A stretch of 64,000 bases of DNA from Bacillota bacterium (GTDB lineage Bacteria; Bacillota; Clostridia; Acetivibrionales; DSM-1351). The translations under genes were made by a program, and so were the position numbers. Of this stretch, positions 8,851 to 17,930 are shown one piece after another. The stretch covers positions 1 to 64,000 of the forward strand of contig JAEWMS010000026.1 of the NCBI GenBank assembly GCA_023393115.1. The letters run 5' to 3'. Under the pieces are notes generated by a model that was not told the DNA's origin, did no database searches, and was given only the letters and a program-made list of their open reading frames with translations. Position 1 is the first letter of the stretch; every line of letters begins with the position of its first letter.

Positions 8851-10458
8851 TTATTTTGTTTCACCAAGCTTAACCTGAACTGTTTTGGTCTTTCCTTCCC
8901 TGAAGATTTCTATTGAAACAGTATCTCCGGCTTTATGCTTGTTTTTCTCATCCTCTAAATCAGCATATGATTTGACAGCTTTGCCATCGAACTTGGTTAT
9001 AACATCACCAGCCTGAATACCTGCTTTTTCAGCAGCACCGAGTATTTCAACACTTGCTACGTATACTCCCATTGGCATATTATTTTCTTTGGCTATATCC
9101 TCGGTATATCTCTGGTCAACAGAAATTCCAAGATAAGGCTTTGATATATATGTGTTTTTTATTAGTTCATCTGCAATTCTCTTTGCATCATTAACGGGAA
9201 TCGCAAAGCCTAATCCCTCAAAACCTGTAGCTACCATTTTTACTGTGTTAACGCCGATAAGCTGACCTTTAAGGTTAACTAAAGCACCGCCACTGTTACC
9301 AGGGTTGATTGCGGCATCTGTCTGAACAAGTTTTATTTTTCTGCCGCCATCAAGCTGAACAGTTCTGTTTAAACCACTGATTACACCCTGAGTTACAGAA
9401 CCCATATACTCAAGTCCACCAGGATTTCCTATAGCAATTGCAGGTTCTCCAATTTTTAGGTTATTAGAGTCTCCAAATTCAATAGCATTTAAATTTTGTT
9501 CATTGATTTTTAGAACCGCAAGATCTGTTTTAGAATCATACCCCTTAACCTCGGCCACGTAGGGTTTATCAATCTTGTTGGGAAGATATACTTCTATCTT
9601 TGCCCCAGCCTGGACTTTTCTAGTTTTATCGTTCACCGCACTTTCAATTACGTGATGATTAGTCAGAATATATCCATCAGTACTGATAATTATTCCTGAG
9701 CCCTCTCCACCATCTTGTTGAACTCCAAATAGATCATTCATATTCTGGTAAGTTGTTCTGATACCAACAACAGATGGTCCAACTTTTTCAGCGACACTTG
9801 TAACGGCAGATTCCGCTGTTTGTACTATTTCCACTCTTTTAAGCTCACCGACTTGAGACTGTGAATTTGTGGAACCACTTTGTCCATTAACTCCGAAAAA
9901 TCTTTTTAATTCAGGCTGTACCAACGGTGCTACACCCAGGAGCATAACTGTAAGTATTGCTCCACCTATTATTGAGCTGATAACAGAAACAAGAATATAT
10001 TTCCAGGCATCAGATTTTTTCTGGTTTTTTTTGTAGCTTTCTCTGTAATAATTATTATAAGGCTGCGCACTATAATTCTGAGGCTGTGAACTATAATTCT
10101 GAGGTTGTGCTGTATAATTCTGAGTAGTTGCATTAGTACTCTGGAAGTTATTCATCTGCCACACTCTCTGAGTTTCATCAAATCTGTTTTGATTCTCATA
10201 AGGAGAGGCCACAAAATTGAGGTTCTGGTTGGCTTCTGACTGATTATCAGTTTTATTGTCAGTTGGTACATTTTCATATGAGTTTTCTTCATTACTTTTA
10301 GAATTCTCAGTTATATTTTCAGGTTGTATTTTTCCCTCATTACTTTCCATACTGTTAATCTGGTTGTTAATGTCATTTGTTATATCATTGATTGTTGTAT
10401 TATTGATTGTTGTATCATTGTTTGTTATATCATCTTTTTCGAATCTGTCATCATTCAT
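8851..10458 (-). CDS. htrA: HtrA/DegP-type serine protease with PDZ domain
   Basis: Membrane-tethered quality-control protease that degrades misfolded exported proteins. The 535 residues comprise a Asn/Gln-rich cytoplasmic tail of ~150 residues with three heptapeptide repeats, one transmembrane segment (about 153-178), a trypsin-fold domain and a C-terminal PDZ domain. The catalytic triad is visible: His in LTNHHV, Asp in KTDLAVL and Ser in GNSGGALVN. It lies 71 nt behind a response regulator-histidine kinase pair. By analogy with YycFG-YycK and CssRS-HtrA this suggests envelope-stress control, which is inference. A second HtrA-like protease lies at 55435-56565. Confidence 0.95.
   Translation of the reverse strand: MNDDRFEKDDITNNDTTINNTTINDITNDINNQINSMESNEGKIQPENITENSKSNEENSYENVPTDNKTDNQSEANQNLNFVASPYENQNRFDETQRVWQMNNFQSTNATTQNYTAQPQNYSSQPQNYSAQPYNNYYRESYKKNQKKSDAWKYILVSVISSIIGGAILTVMLLGVAPLVQPELKRFFGVNGQSGSTNSQSQVGELKRVEIVQTAESAVTSVAEKVGPSVVGIRTTYQNMNDLFGVQQDGGEGSGIIISTDGYILTNHHVIESAVNDKTRKVQAGAKIEVYLPNKIDKPYVAEVKGYDSKTDLAVLKINEQNLNAIEFGDSNNLKIGEPAIAIGNPGGLEYMGSVTQGVISGLNRTVQLDGGRKIKLVQTDAAINPGNSGGALVNLKGQLIGVNTVKMVATGFEGLGFAIPVNDAKRIADELIKNTYISKPYLGISVDQRYTEDIAKENNMPMGVYVASVEILGAAEKAGIQAGDVITKFDGKAVKSYADLEDEKNKHKAGDTVSIEIFREGKTKTVQVKLGETK
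10061..10123. repeat. Three 21-bp in-frame repeats within htrA
   Basis: Three tandem 21-bp units encode the heptapeptides QNYTAQP, QNYSSQP and QNYSAQP in the cytoplasmic tail of HtrA. The units differ at a few positions, so the array is not a very recent expansion. Confidence 0.85.
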
Positions 10459-10529
10459 TAAAAAGTCCCCTTTCTCATATATATAATTATATTCTAATAA
10501 CGTAATTTTAATTAACTATGAACAAAGTG

Positions 10530-12068
10530 TTAATCTTCTATATTATTTTTGAAATAGTCCATGGTGAATGTAAATTTAGTACCGGCACCTATATCACTTT
10601 CAACCCATATTTCCTGTTTATGTTCATTTATAATATTTTTAACTATTGCCAGTCCAAGGCCGGTTCCGGTTTTATCCTTTCCTCTGGATTTGTCGGATTT
10701 ATAAAATCTATCCCAAACTCTTTTTTGTTCATTCTGATCAATGCCGATACCATTATCCTGAACTGAAATGAAAACCTTATCCTTATTCTTTACAGTTTCA
10801 AAAATAATTCTCCCGCTTTCATTAGAAAATTTAACCGCATTATGCAAAAGATTTATTATTACTCTCTCTATAGAGTCTCTATCTCCTAATATAAACAGAT
10901 TCTCCGAGTCGAAATTAGCCTCTATTTCTAGATTTTTTGACGTTATCAATGTTTCATTCTTTATTACACACAGTCTTATCAGTTCATTAATATCAAAGGG
11001 CCTGATGTTGAGTTTCAGCTCACCTGCTTCCATTTTAGCCAGATCCAGCAGGTCGTTTACAAGCCTGTTTAACCGATTAATTTCATCCCTCACAATTATC
11101 AGGTAATATTGGTGGTTCTCCTCAGGAATAGTGCCGTCAAGAATTCCTTCAATAAATCCTCTTATTGACGTCATGGGGGTTCTTAGTTCATGGGATACAT
11201 TTGCAATAAAGGCTCTGCGCAATTCCTCCAACTTTTGCAGATCATCTACCATTTGATTGAAGCTTTGAGCAAGCTGACCAATCTCGTCTTCATTCTTTAC
11301 AGAAAGTCTGTTCCTAAATTCCCCTGCTGCTATTATTTTTGCTGCATTATTTATTTGTTTCAAAGGTTTAGTAAATCTAAGTGAAAATACATAAACCAGA
11401 ACAATTGCAAGAAAGACTGCAACACCGCCCGACCACACGAAAAGTTGGAATACAGAGGTTCTTAGCCTTTGGATTTCAGGCATCGGTGTGTGAAGATATA
11501 TGGCTGCGAGGGTTTGCTGTTTACCGTTTATGGGCATTACTTGAAACGGAACTTGAATTGTTAGCCATGAGTTTCCAAGCTCTTTATACTCCTGTGAACT
11601 AAATAACCCAAAAAAATCGCCAATTTTTTGAATGGTAGTGCCTCCATTATTCATGACATCCTGATACATTTTTGCATCAGGCAACTGTGGATAATTAAAT
11701 TCATTTTCGTATTTATCCAAAGCATCTCTTGCCCAATCGGGCTTACAGAATGCAACCTGCCCTTTTGAATTTACCACCCAGATTATTGATTGACTATACT
11801 CACTAGTTTGGGCCAAAGAGTTTTCGAAGTATTCCTGAACAATTAATGAATCCATGTTTTTTAAATAAAAAACAAAATTATTCTTTATATCGGCTGCTGC
11901 CTGTTCAAGTGTAGTAACTTTTTCTGTTGTAGAATAATCATTTAAAAAGTAATATAGAAAACCTCCGGTTACTATATAACTTAATACAAGCAATGCTATA
12001 AAAATTGTTACAAGCTTCTTGAAAATAGTCTTCTTTACTTTAATTTTATTAAAAATTAATTTTGGCAT
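10530..12068 (-). CDS. Sensor histidine kinase (HAMP-HisKA-HATPase)
   Basis: Membrane receptor kinase of a two-component system. The 512 residues contain an N-terminal transmembrane segment (about 20-40), an extracytoplasmic sensor region (about 41-205), a second membrane segment, a HAMP linker, a HisKA domain with the phosphorylated His in NVSHELRTPMTSI, and an HATPase domain with DNGIGI and GTGLGLAIVKNI boxes. Only 3 nt separate it from the upstream response regulator, and its GAGGTG ribosome site lies inside that gene's end, so the two are co-translated. The overall layout matches the PhoR/ResE/WalK class. The ligand is unknown. Confidence 0.95.
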   Translation of the reverse strand: MPKLIFNKIKVKKTIFKKLVTIFIALLVLSYIVTGGFLYYFLNDYSTTEKVTTLEQAAADIKNNFVFYLKNMDSLIVQEYFENSLAQTSEYSQSIIWVVNSKGQVAFCKPDWARDALDKYENEFNYPQLPDAKMYQDVMNNGGTTIQKIGDFFGLFSSQEYKELGNSWLTIQVPFQVMPINGKQQTLAAIYLHTPMPEIQRLRTSVFQLFVWSGGVAVFLAIVLVYVFSLRFTKPLKQINNAAKIIAAGEFRNRLSVKNEDEIGQLAQSFNQMVDDLQKLEELRRAFIANVSHELRTPMTSIRGFIEGILDGTIPEENHQYYLIIVRDEINRLNRLVNDLLDLAKMEAGELKLNIRPFDINELIRLCVIKNETLITSKNLEIEANFDSENLFILGDRDSIERVIINLLHNAVKFSNESGRIIFETVKNKDKVFISVQDNGIGIDQNEQKRVWDRFYKSDKSRGKDKTGTGLGLAIVKNIINEHKQEIWVESDIGAGTKFTFTMDYFKNNIED

Positions 12069-12071
12069 TTA

Positions 12072-12758
12072 CTATTTCACCTCAAACTTGTAGCCGACAC
12101 CCCAGACTGTTTTTAATTGCCATGGCTGGCCTTCAAGGTCTATTTTTTCCCTGACCCTTTTTACGTGAACATCCACAGTTCTGGAATCACCATAAAAGTC
12201 AAAACCCCAGACATGCTCCAACAGCTGTTCTCTTGTAAACACCTTATTAGGGTTTGAGGCTAAAAAGAAGAGAAGTTCCAATTCTTTTGGAGGTAATTCA
12301 ATTAGATTACCCTTTAACCTTATAGTATAATTACTTTTATTTACTATTAAATTAGGAAAAACAACTTCCTGCGTATCAACATCCTTATGCTCGTATCTTC
12401 TTAATACGGCTTTAATTCTTGCAACAAGTTCCTTTGGTTCAAAGGGTTTAACCATATAGTCATCCGCCCCGAGTTCCAAACCAAGTACCTTGTCAAAGGT
12501 TTCTCCTTTTGCTGTGAGCATTATTATGGGTATGGAGCTGACTTTTCTGATTTCCCTGCAAACCTGCCAGCCATCAATTCCCGGGAGCATAATATCCAAA
12601 ACCACCAGACTCGGTGTCTGCATTTTAAATGCCTCAACTGCATGTAATCCGTTATATGCATATATAACTTCAAAGCCTTCTTTTTGAAGATATAGTCCGA
12701 TTAATTCACAGATATTTCTATCGTCATCAACAATTAAAACCTTACTTTTAGTATTCAT
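12072..12758 (-). CDS. OmpR-family response regulator
   Basis: The 228-residue DNA-binding partner of the kinase at 10530-12068. The receiver domain (1-120) has the acidic pair VDDD, the phospho-acceptor Asp in LVVLDIMLPG and the conserved Lys in MVKPFEP. The C-terminal winged helix ends VDVHVKRVREKI ... KTVWGVGYKFE, typical of the OmpR/PhoB class. The ATG follows an AGGAG site. The target genes are unknown; the adjacent htrA is a plausible one. Confidence 0.96.
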   Translation of the reverse strand: MNTKSKVLIVDDDRNICELIGLYLQKEGFEVIYAYNGLHAVEAFKMQTPSLVVLDIMLPGIDGWQVCREIRKVSSIPIIMLTAKGETFDKVLGLELGADDYMVKPFEPKELVARIKAVLRRYEHKDVDTQEVVFPNLIVNKSNYTIRLKGNLIELPPKELELLFFLASNPNKVFTREQLLEHVWGFDFYGDSRTVDVHVKRVREKIDLEGQPWQLKTVWGVGYKFEVK

Positions 12759-12863
12759 AACTACTCCTTAATTTAACATTATTAAGTGTTTAATTTTATT
12801 ATAACAATAGTGTTCTAAAAAGAAATATAAAAATATAAATGTTCTTAAAAAATTAATAAATAA

Positions 12864-12917
12864 AAAACTTCCCCAAGTAATGTAAACTTTTGTTTACTAA
12901 TTAAGTGGAGAAGTTTT
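12864..12917 (-). terminator. Intrinsic terminator of spo0A
   Basis: A long imperfect hairpin: outer arms 12864-12871 and 12910-12917 pair over 8 bp, a CCA/TGG extension follows, and an inner 6-bp GTAAAC/GTTTAC stem has a TTTT loop. A T-rich tract follows on the minus strand. It lies 25 nt after the spo0A stop. Confidence 0.85.
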
Positions 12918-12941
12918 GTAATAAATACTATAATTCCGCCA

Positions 12942-13778
12942 TTAACCTACTTTCAATTCCAGTCTCAATTTATCAGCTATCATAGCGATAAATTCTGAAT
13001 TTGTTGGCTTTCCCTTGCCAATGTTTACAGTATATCCGAATAATGCATCTATTGCCTCAACCTGACCTCTGCTCCAGGCAACTTCAATTGCATGTCGGAT
13101 AGCTCTTTCAACTCTGCTAGGAGTTGTATTATATTCTTTTGCTATGCTGGGATAAAGAAGCTTTGTAATGGAATTTATTACATCAAGATCCTTTACAACC
13201 ATCATTATAGCATCTCTAAGGTATTGATAACCCTTAATATGCGCTGGAACTCCAATCTCATGCATAATATTCGTTACTTCAACCTCAAGATTCCTTGAAT
13301 TATTAGTTATATGTACAGACTTCTTTTCAGTAAATGTATCGTTCCTATGAACAGATATTGAAGAAGCTAAAGAAGTTGTAACTGACGGAACATAAGCACT
13401 ATCTTTAAGTTGCCGTATTCTGTTAACCAGTACGTCCATATCAAAGGGCTTAACGATATAGTACTCGGCTCCCAGTGCCAGTGCTCGTTGTGTTATTTTA
13501 TCCTGTCCCACAGCAGATAAAACAATGAACAAAGGTTTCTTTTCCATGTTTGAAGAAGCAATTTTTTCTAATACTCCCAGGCCATCAAGATGCGGCATAA
13601 TTATGTCTAGTATTGCGATATCCGGAGTATTTTGAAGTATTAAATCGACGGCTTCAAAACCGTCTCTTGCCAGACCGACAATTTCGATATCATTCTGGTT
13701 TGATAAATATTCACATAAAATATCCCCAAACTCCCTATTATCGTCTGCGATAAGAACATTAATTTTTTTACTACTCAA
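12942..13778 (-). CDS. spo0A: Sporulation transcription factor Spo0A
   Basis: Master regulator of entry into sporulation. The receiver domain has IADDNREF, phospho-acceptor Asp in IAILDIIMPH and Lys in IVKPFDMD. The C-terminal sigma-factor-like DNA-binding domain shows IGVPAHIKGYQYLRDAI and TPSRVERAIRHAIEVAW, which are hallmark Spo0A segments. I prefer the TTG at 13778 (278 residues, beginning SSKKINVLIADDN) because it lies 8 nt after a GGGGGG site; the ATG at 13784 is only 2 nt from that site. In-frame ATGs further upstream (for example 13847) lack a ribosome site. It is preceded by spoIVB, the usual clostridial arrangement. Confidence 0.97.
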   Translation of the reverse strand: MSSKKINVLIADDNREFGDILCEYLSNQNDIEIVGLARDGFEAVDLILQNTPDIAILDIIMPHLDGLGVLEKIASSNMEKKPLFIVLSAVGQDKITQRALALGAEYYIVKPFDMDVLVNRIRQLKDSAYVPSVTTSLASSISVHRNDTFTEKKSVHITNNSRNLEVEVTNIMHEIGVPAHIKGYQYLRDAIMMVVKDLDVINSITKLLYPSIAKEYNTTPSRVERAIRHAIEVAWSRGQVEAIDALFGYTVNIGKGKPTNSEFIAMIADKLRLELKVG

Positions 13779-13839
13779 AACCATAACCCCCCAAGAATTT
13801 ATTTTTCCAAAATATGTCATGCATCTATTATATTTTGAA

Positions 13840-13846
13840 CTCGACA
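13840..13846 (-). promoter_or_regulatory. Possible 0A box upstream of spo0A
   Basis: On the minus strand the heptamer TGTCGAG matches the Spo0A-binding consensus TGTCGAA at six of seven positions and lies about 62 nt upstream of the proposed start. Autoregulation of spo0A is known in other spore formers. A single heptamer match is weak evidence. Confidence 0.35.
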
Positions 13847-14045
13847 TAATTTCAAGTTTTTTACACTAATTGCCGAAGTACAAAACAAAAGCCAAAAACA
13901 AAATTCACTCTCTACGCCTTAATACTACCATATTTCTCTGTTTTATAAAATATTAATAGAAATTAAAAAACTAAATTTTATTACCCAATAAATGAAAAAA
14001 TTATCCATTTTTTACATCATACCATATATACCAGCATTTATTATA

Positions 14046-14090
14046 TTAAACTGAATCTACTAATTTACTTTTTTTAGCAGATTCAGTTTA
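14046..14090 (-). terminator. Hairpin terminator of spoIVB
   Basis: Arms of about 17 bp with one mismatch (a wobble on one strand), separated by an ~11-nt loop. It starts 11 nt after the spoIVB stop and is followed by an AT-rich tract on the minus strand. Confidence 0.75.
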
Positions 14091-14100
14091 ATTATTGATT

Positions 14101-15426
14101 TTATCCTGCTTTTGCTATCTCGTTTTTCGGAACAGTTTTTTCGTTCACGTTTTTAAGCATCCATTCAATAAATATTCCATAACCCCTGGTAGGATCATTA
14201 ACAAGAACATGAGTAACCGCACCTATCAATTTTCCGTTTTGAATAATAGGACTGCCCGACATACCTTGTACTATTCCACCGGTAGAATTCAGCAGTCTTT
14301 TATCTGTAACCTTTATTACCATTCCCTTAGGTCCGCTAAAGGATTGTCTAGCAACTTTTTCAATATATATATTGAATTCCTCAATTTCATTTCCTTCAAT
14401 ATTGGATAAGATAGTAGCAGGTCCCACCTTCACCTGTCCTCTTATTCCTATGGGATATAATCTCTGCCTAAATGCTCTGTAACCCTCATGAACGTTGCCA
14501 TAGATACCACATTCATCATTTTTATAAATATTACCCATTGGCGGTTTATTCTCCAAAAATATCCCCTTTAACTCCCCAGGTGTCCCCTGTTCGCCTTTCT
14601 TTACTGCAATTATATTTGATTCTAAAACCTCTCCGCTGCTAACAGGCATCAATAGTCCGGTATCTATGTCAGTAATGCCATGCCCTAAAGCACCAAAGTT
14701 ACCGGTTTCAGGATCATAAAATGTCAAAGTACCTATCCCTGCCGTGCTATCTCTAACCCATAAACCGATATGATATTTTTTGTCGTTGACTCCTACAATG
14801 GGGTAAATTTCAGTTTTATATAAATTATTGTTACGCTTATACTTAACCTCCAATTTTCCCCCTTTGCTGTCGTCTATTTGCTGTATCATATCTTTTATAT
14901 CGGCAGGTTTCTTATTATTAATTTCATAAATTATATCTCCGGCTTTTATACCTCCGTCCTTTGCCGGAGCTTTTCTTATACCATTCTCGGTATCAACATC
15001 ACTGACACCTATAACCAATATCCCATCCATTCTTATTTTAACTCCTACAGTATTACCGCATGCTGCCAACTTTTTACTTGGAATAATATCAACCTGCATT
15101 GTTTTTAGAGGTAAAACACCAAAAGCTTTAAAATTGAGTTTAACGGTACCCTTCTTTTCTGTTTTAAAAGCCAGAGGCGATATCAGCTCTAAATAATTTC
15201 CGCTAGCCTTTATACTGTTGTTATTAAGTTTTAAAACTTCATTATTATCAGCTTTAATATTTACAAAGTAAAGGCTTTTAAAGTTATAAATATATTCTTC
15301 CCCTTCAAGTAGTATCAATCTTTCAGGTATTACAGAAAATGCCTGCAAGTAACTGAGTGTAATAACACAGAAGGAAACAAATAATAATACAAACAGCTTT
15401 TTTTTATTGGATTTTAAATAGTGCAT
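14101..15426 (-). CDS. spoIVB: SpoIVB serine peptidase (S55 family)
   Basis: Forespore-secreted protease that triggers processing of pro-sigma-K through SpoIVFA in the engulfed forespore. The 441 residues hold an N-terminal signal anchor (about 10-28), a PDZ domain (about 120-205) and an S55 peptidase domain containing ALGHGITDIDTG and the catalytic Ser in GMSGSPIIQNG. The length matches the family (about 425 in Bacillus). The ATG follows a GGGAGCGTG site. It is followed by spo0A, its usual neighbour. Whether this organism has the full sigma-K checkpoint cannot be judged from the window. Confidence 0.96.
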   Translation of the reverse strand: MHYLKSNKKKLFVLLFVSFCVITLSYLQAFSVIPERLILLEGEEYIYNFKSLYFVNIKADNNEVLKLNNNSIKASGNYLELISPLAFKTEKKGTVKLNFKAFGVLPLKTMQVDIIPSKKLAACGNTVGVKIRMDGILVIGVSDVDTENGIRKAPAKDGGIKAGDIIYEINNKKPADIKDMIQQIDDSKGGKLEVKYKRNNNLYKTEIYPIVGVNDKKYHIGLWVRDSTAGIGTLTFYDPETGNFGALGHGITDIDTGLLMPVSSGEVLESNIIAVKKGEQGTPGELKGIFLENKPPMGNIYKNDECGIYGNVHEGYRAFRQRLYPIGIRGQVKVGPATILSNIEGNEIEEFNIYIEKVARQSFSGPKGMVIKVTDKRLLNSTGGIVQGMSGSPIIQNGKLIGAVTHVLVNDPTRGYGIFIEWMLKNVNEKTVPKNEIAKAG

Positions 15427-15662
15427 TTTATCACGCTCCCGTTAAATAAAATACCATTTTCTGGCTGCTTGCTTTTTGTCCATATTATCTTAATGAGGAA
15501 CAAAGTCACGCAAATTGAAGCGAGCGTGACCTTGCAATCATAATCATAAGTTAACCTTTATGGATTTTTATTATTCAAGTAAATTAAAACATGGCAGGTA
15601 ATTAAAGCTCAAGAACAGGCTTTAATAATGTTTTATATTAAGATATACAGAATGTGATAATG
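15427..15662. other. spoIVB upstream region
   Basis: No gene seen. A 7-bp inverted repeat (15505-15511 with 15524-15530, arms GTCACGC/GCGTGAC, 12-nt loop) is the only clear structure. I could not identify a convincing sigma-G/sigma-F promoter by eye. Confidence 0.4.
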
Positions 15663-15705
15663 AAAAAACAGCCAATCTTTATTTAATATAGAATAGCTGT
15701 TTTTT
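15663..15705 (-). terminator. Intrinsic terminator of the recN transcript
   Basis: Arms AAAAAACAGC (15663-15672) and GCTGTTTTTT (15696-15705) pair over 10 bp. T-runs stand at the outer side on both strands, so it can act in both directions. It lies 55 nt after the recN stop and closes the nusB-to-recN run. Confidence 0.88.
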
Positions 15706-15759
15706 TGCTCAGAAAAATTTTTTATTTAATTTTAATGATTTTTATTCTAGTTAATAATT

Positions 15760-17463
15760 TCATATTTTATTCTTAAAAACTTTTGCCGACTCTATGAGTT
15801 CCTCAGAATGCTTTAACGCTAAAGGAGTGATATCTGTACCACCGATTATTCTTGCTATCTCCTGAACTCTTCCTATATGATCAAGAGATTTAACGGTAGT
15901 ATATGTGTTTTCCCCATCAGAGTTCTTCTCAATATACAGATGATTATCTGCCATACAGGCTAACTGGGACAAATGTGTGACACAGAGCACCTGATGGGTT
16001 TTTGATATGTAAGATAGTTTCTCGCCGACTTTTTGTGCTGCCTTGCCACTGATCCCTGTATCAATTTCATCAAATATCAGAGTAGGTATTTCATCAACAT
16101 TCGCCAAAATCGTCTTTATTGCCAGCATAATTCTTGACATTTCACCACCTGAAGCAATTTTGCTAAGGGGCTTGAGTGGTTCCCCTGCATTGCTGGAAAT
16201 AAGGAATTCTGCAGTATTCAAACCATTTTTCGAAAAACTTCGATCCACATTATTAAATGTCAGATTCACCTTGAAACTGGAATTTTTCATTTCAAGATTT
16301 TCTAGTTCGGCAGTTATTTTATTTTCTAGTATAAGGGCTGCCTTTTCCCTTTCCTGGTGAAGTTTTTCAGCACTCTCAAACAATTTCTTTTTTAATTCTG
16401 TTAATTGCTTGTTAAGTTCTTCAATAAGACTTTCACTTTGAAGCAGTTCCTGGTATTCCAAACGGGATTTATCCAGGAAGTCAAGGACCTCTTCGATTGT
16501 AGTACCATACTTTCTTTTTAACCGAGTAATTATATCCAGTCTTTCATCTATATTCATCAATTCATCAGGACTGAACTCGGCTGACTCTCGTTTACCACGC
16601 AACTCCTCACAAATATCTTCAAGCTGATAAATAACCGACTCAAGTCTTTCTGATAGCGAACCCAATTCGGGGTCATATTTCTGAACAGCCGTCAGTTCCT
16701 GTAATGCTTTGTTTGAATTATATAAAGCTGACTTTCCGGTATTTGTACCCTCATTAAGCAGCTCGTATGCCTTTACAATGGAATTCATTATTTTTTCAGA
16801 GTTAGCCAGAATATGACGCTTAGCAGAAAGGCTGTCATCCTCACCTTTTTTTAACCTGGCATTTTCTATTTCTTCAATTTGAAAATTTAGCATATCCATT
16901 TTCCGGGCCATTTCACCCTTGTCCCCGGCTAGTGATTGAAGTTTGGCTTTTATGCTCTTATATTGGGAAAACAACTCCATATAATCTGATTTATGTTTTT
17001 CGATTATACTTCCGCCAAAAGCGTCAAGGAGGTCGATATGTGTTTCTGTTTTAAGAAGGGATTGGTTATCGTGCTGTCCATGAATATCCAGAAGAAGTTC
17101 TCCTAACTGCTTTAGCATTGAAACATTAACCAATCTTCCGTTTATCCTGCAGGTATTTTTTCCAGACAAACTTATTTCTCTGGAAAGTATGATATTACCG
17201 TCTTCACTGTCAATTCCGGCCTCTTCCAGAATTTTGTCAATCTGAGCATTTTCATATTGAAATACTGCCTCAATTATGGCTTTTTCTTTGCCGGTTCTGA
17301 TTAAGTCTTTTGATACTCTTTCCCCCAGAACTGCATTAATGGAGTCTATTAAAATAGATTTACCGGCACCGGTCTCACCGGTCAAAACATTAAGACCTTG
17401 CGAGATCTCAAGGTTTAGCCTGTCAATTAGCGCTATGTTTTGAATATCAAGCTGTGTCAGCAT
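15760..17463 (-). CDS. recN: DNA repair protein RecN
   Basis: SMC-like ATPase that acts early at double-strand breaks. The 567 residues show the Walker A GETGAGKSILIDS at residue ~30, two coiled-coil arms flanking the centre (about 150-370), the ABC signature SGGEMSRIMLA and Walker B LIFDEIDTGISG. The length is typical. It follows argR by 11 nt, the arrangement found across Firmicutes. Confidence 0.97.
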   Translation of the reverse strand: MLTQLDIQNIALIDRLNLEISQGLNVLTGETGAGKSILIDSINAVLGERVSKDLIRTGKEKAIIEAVFQYENAQIDKILEEAGIDSEDGNIILSREISLSGKNTCRINGRLVNVSMLKQLGELLLDIHGQHDNQSLLKTETHIDLLDAFGGSIIEKHKSDYMELFSQYKSIKAKLQSLAGDKGEMARKMDMLNFQIEEIENARLKKGEDDSLSAKRHILANSEKIMNSIVKAYELLNEGTNTGKSALYNSNKALQELTAVQKYDPELGSLSERLESVIYQLEDICEELRGKRESAEFSPDELMNIDERLDIITRLKRKYGTTIEEVLDFLDKSRLEYQELLQSESLIEELNKQLTELKKKLFESAEKLHQEREKAALILENKITAELENLEMKNSSFKVNLTFNNVDRSFSKNGLNTAEFLISSNAGEPLKPLSKIASGGEMSRIMLAIKTILANVDEIPTLIFDEIDTGISGKAAQKVGEKLSYISKTHQVLCVTHLSQLACMADNHLYIEKNSDGENTYTTVKSLDHIGRVQEIARIIGGTDITPLALKHSEELIESAKVFKNKI

Positions 17464-17474
17464 ATTAACCTACT

Positions 17475-17927
17475 CTACTTTCCTATCATTTTGCAGAATT
17501 TATTAACTATTTCTTCGGCGATTTTCTCGGCTCTACATACCATTATCAGAGTGTCATCGCCTGCAATAGTACCAAGTATCTCCTGCCATTTTAAAGAATC
17601 GATAGCCGAAGCCGCTGCTTGTGCCATTCCGGATAAAGTCTTAACAACAACAATATTATTTGCATAATCACTTGACACGTAAGCTTCAGTCAGAATAGTA
17701 ATCAAACGGTTTGATACCTGGTTTTCAGACTGAGTAAAAGTTGCATATTTATATCTTCCATCCGGTGACATTACCTTTATCAACCTTAGGTCCTTTATGT
17801 CTCTTGAAACAGTTGCCTGGGTAACATCCATTCCCTGTTCCTTAAGCCTGTCTGCAAGTTCTTCCTGAGTTTCTATTACATTATTTTCAATTATCTCTAA
17901 AATCTTAGCATGCCTGTTGTATTTCAT
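17475..17927 (-). CDS. argR: Arginine repressor ArgR
   Basis: Hexameric arginine-responsive regulator of arginine synthesis and catabolism. The N-terminal winged helix reads TQEELADRLKEQG ... QATVSRDIKDLRL, and the C-terminal oligomerisation/arginine domain reads GTIAGDDTLIMVCR with the ligand-binding GDDT. At 150 residues it is standard length. It starts 3 nt after nadK and has an AGAGGA ribosome site. Confidence 0.97.
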   Translation of the reverse strand: MKYNRHAKILEIIENNVIETQEELADRLKEQGMDVTQATVSRDIKDLRLIKVMSPDGRYKYATFTQSENQVSNRLITILTEAYVSSDYANNIVVVKTLSGMAQAAASAIDSLKWQEILGTIAGDDTLIMVCRAEKIAEEIVNKFCKMIGK

Positions 17928-17930
17928 ACT

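Noticed and set aside
13779..13847. Longer Spo0A starting at ATG 13847
   Set aside because: No ribosome site precedes it, the extra residues are absent from Spo0A proteins, and the GGGGGG site lies inside the extension.
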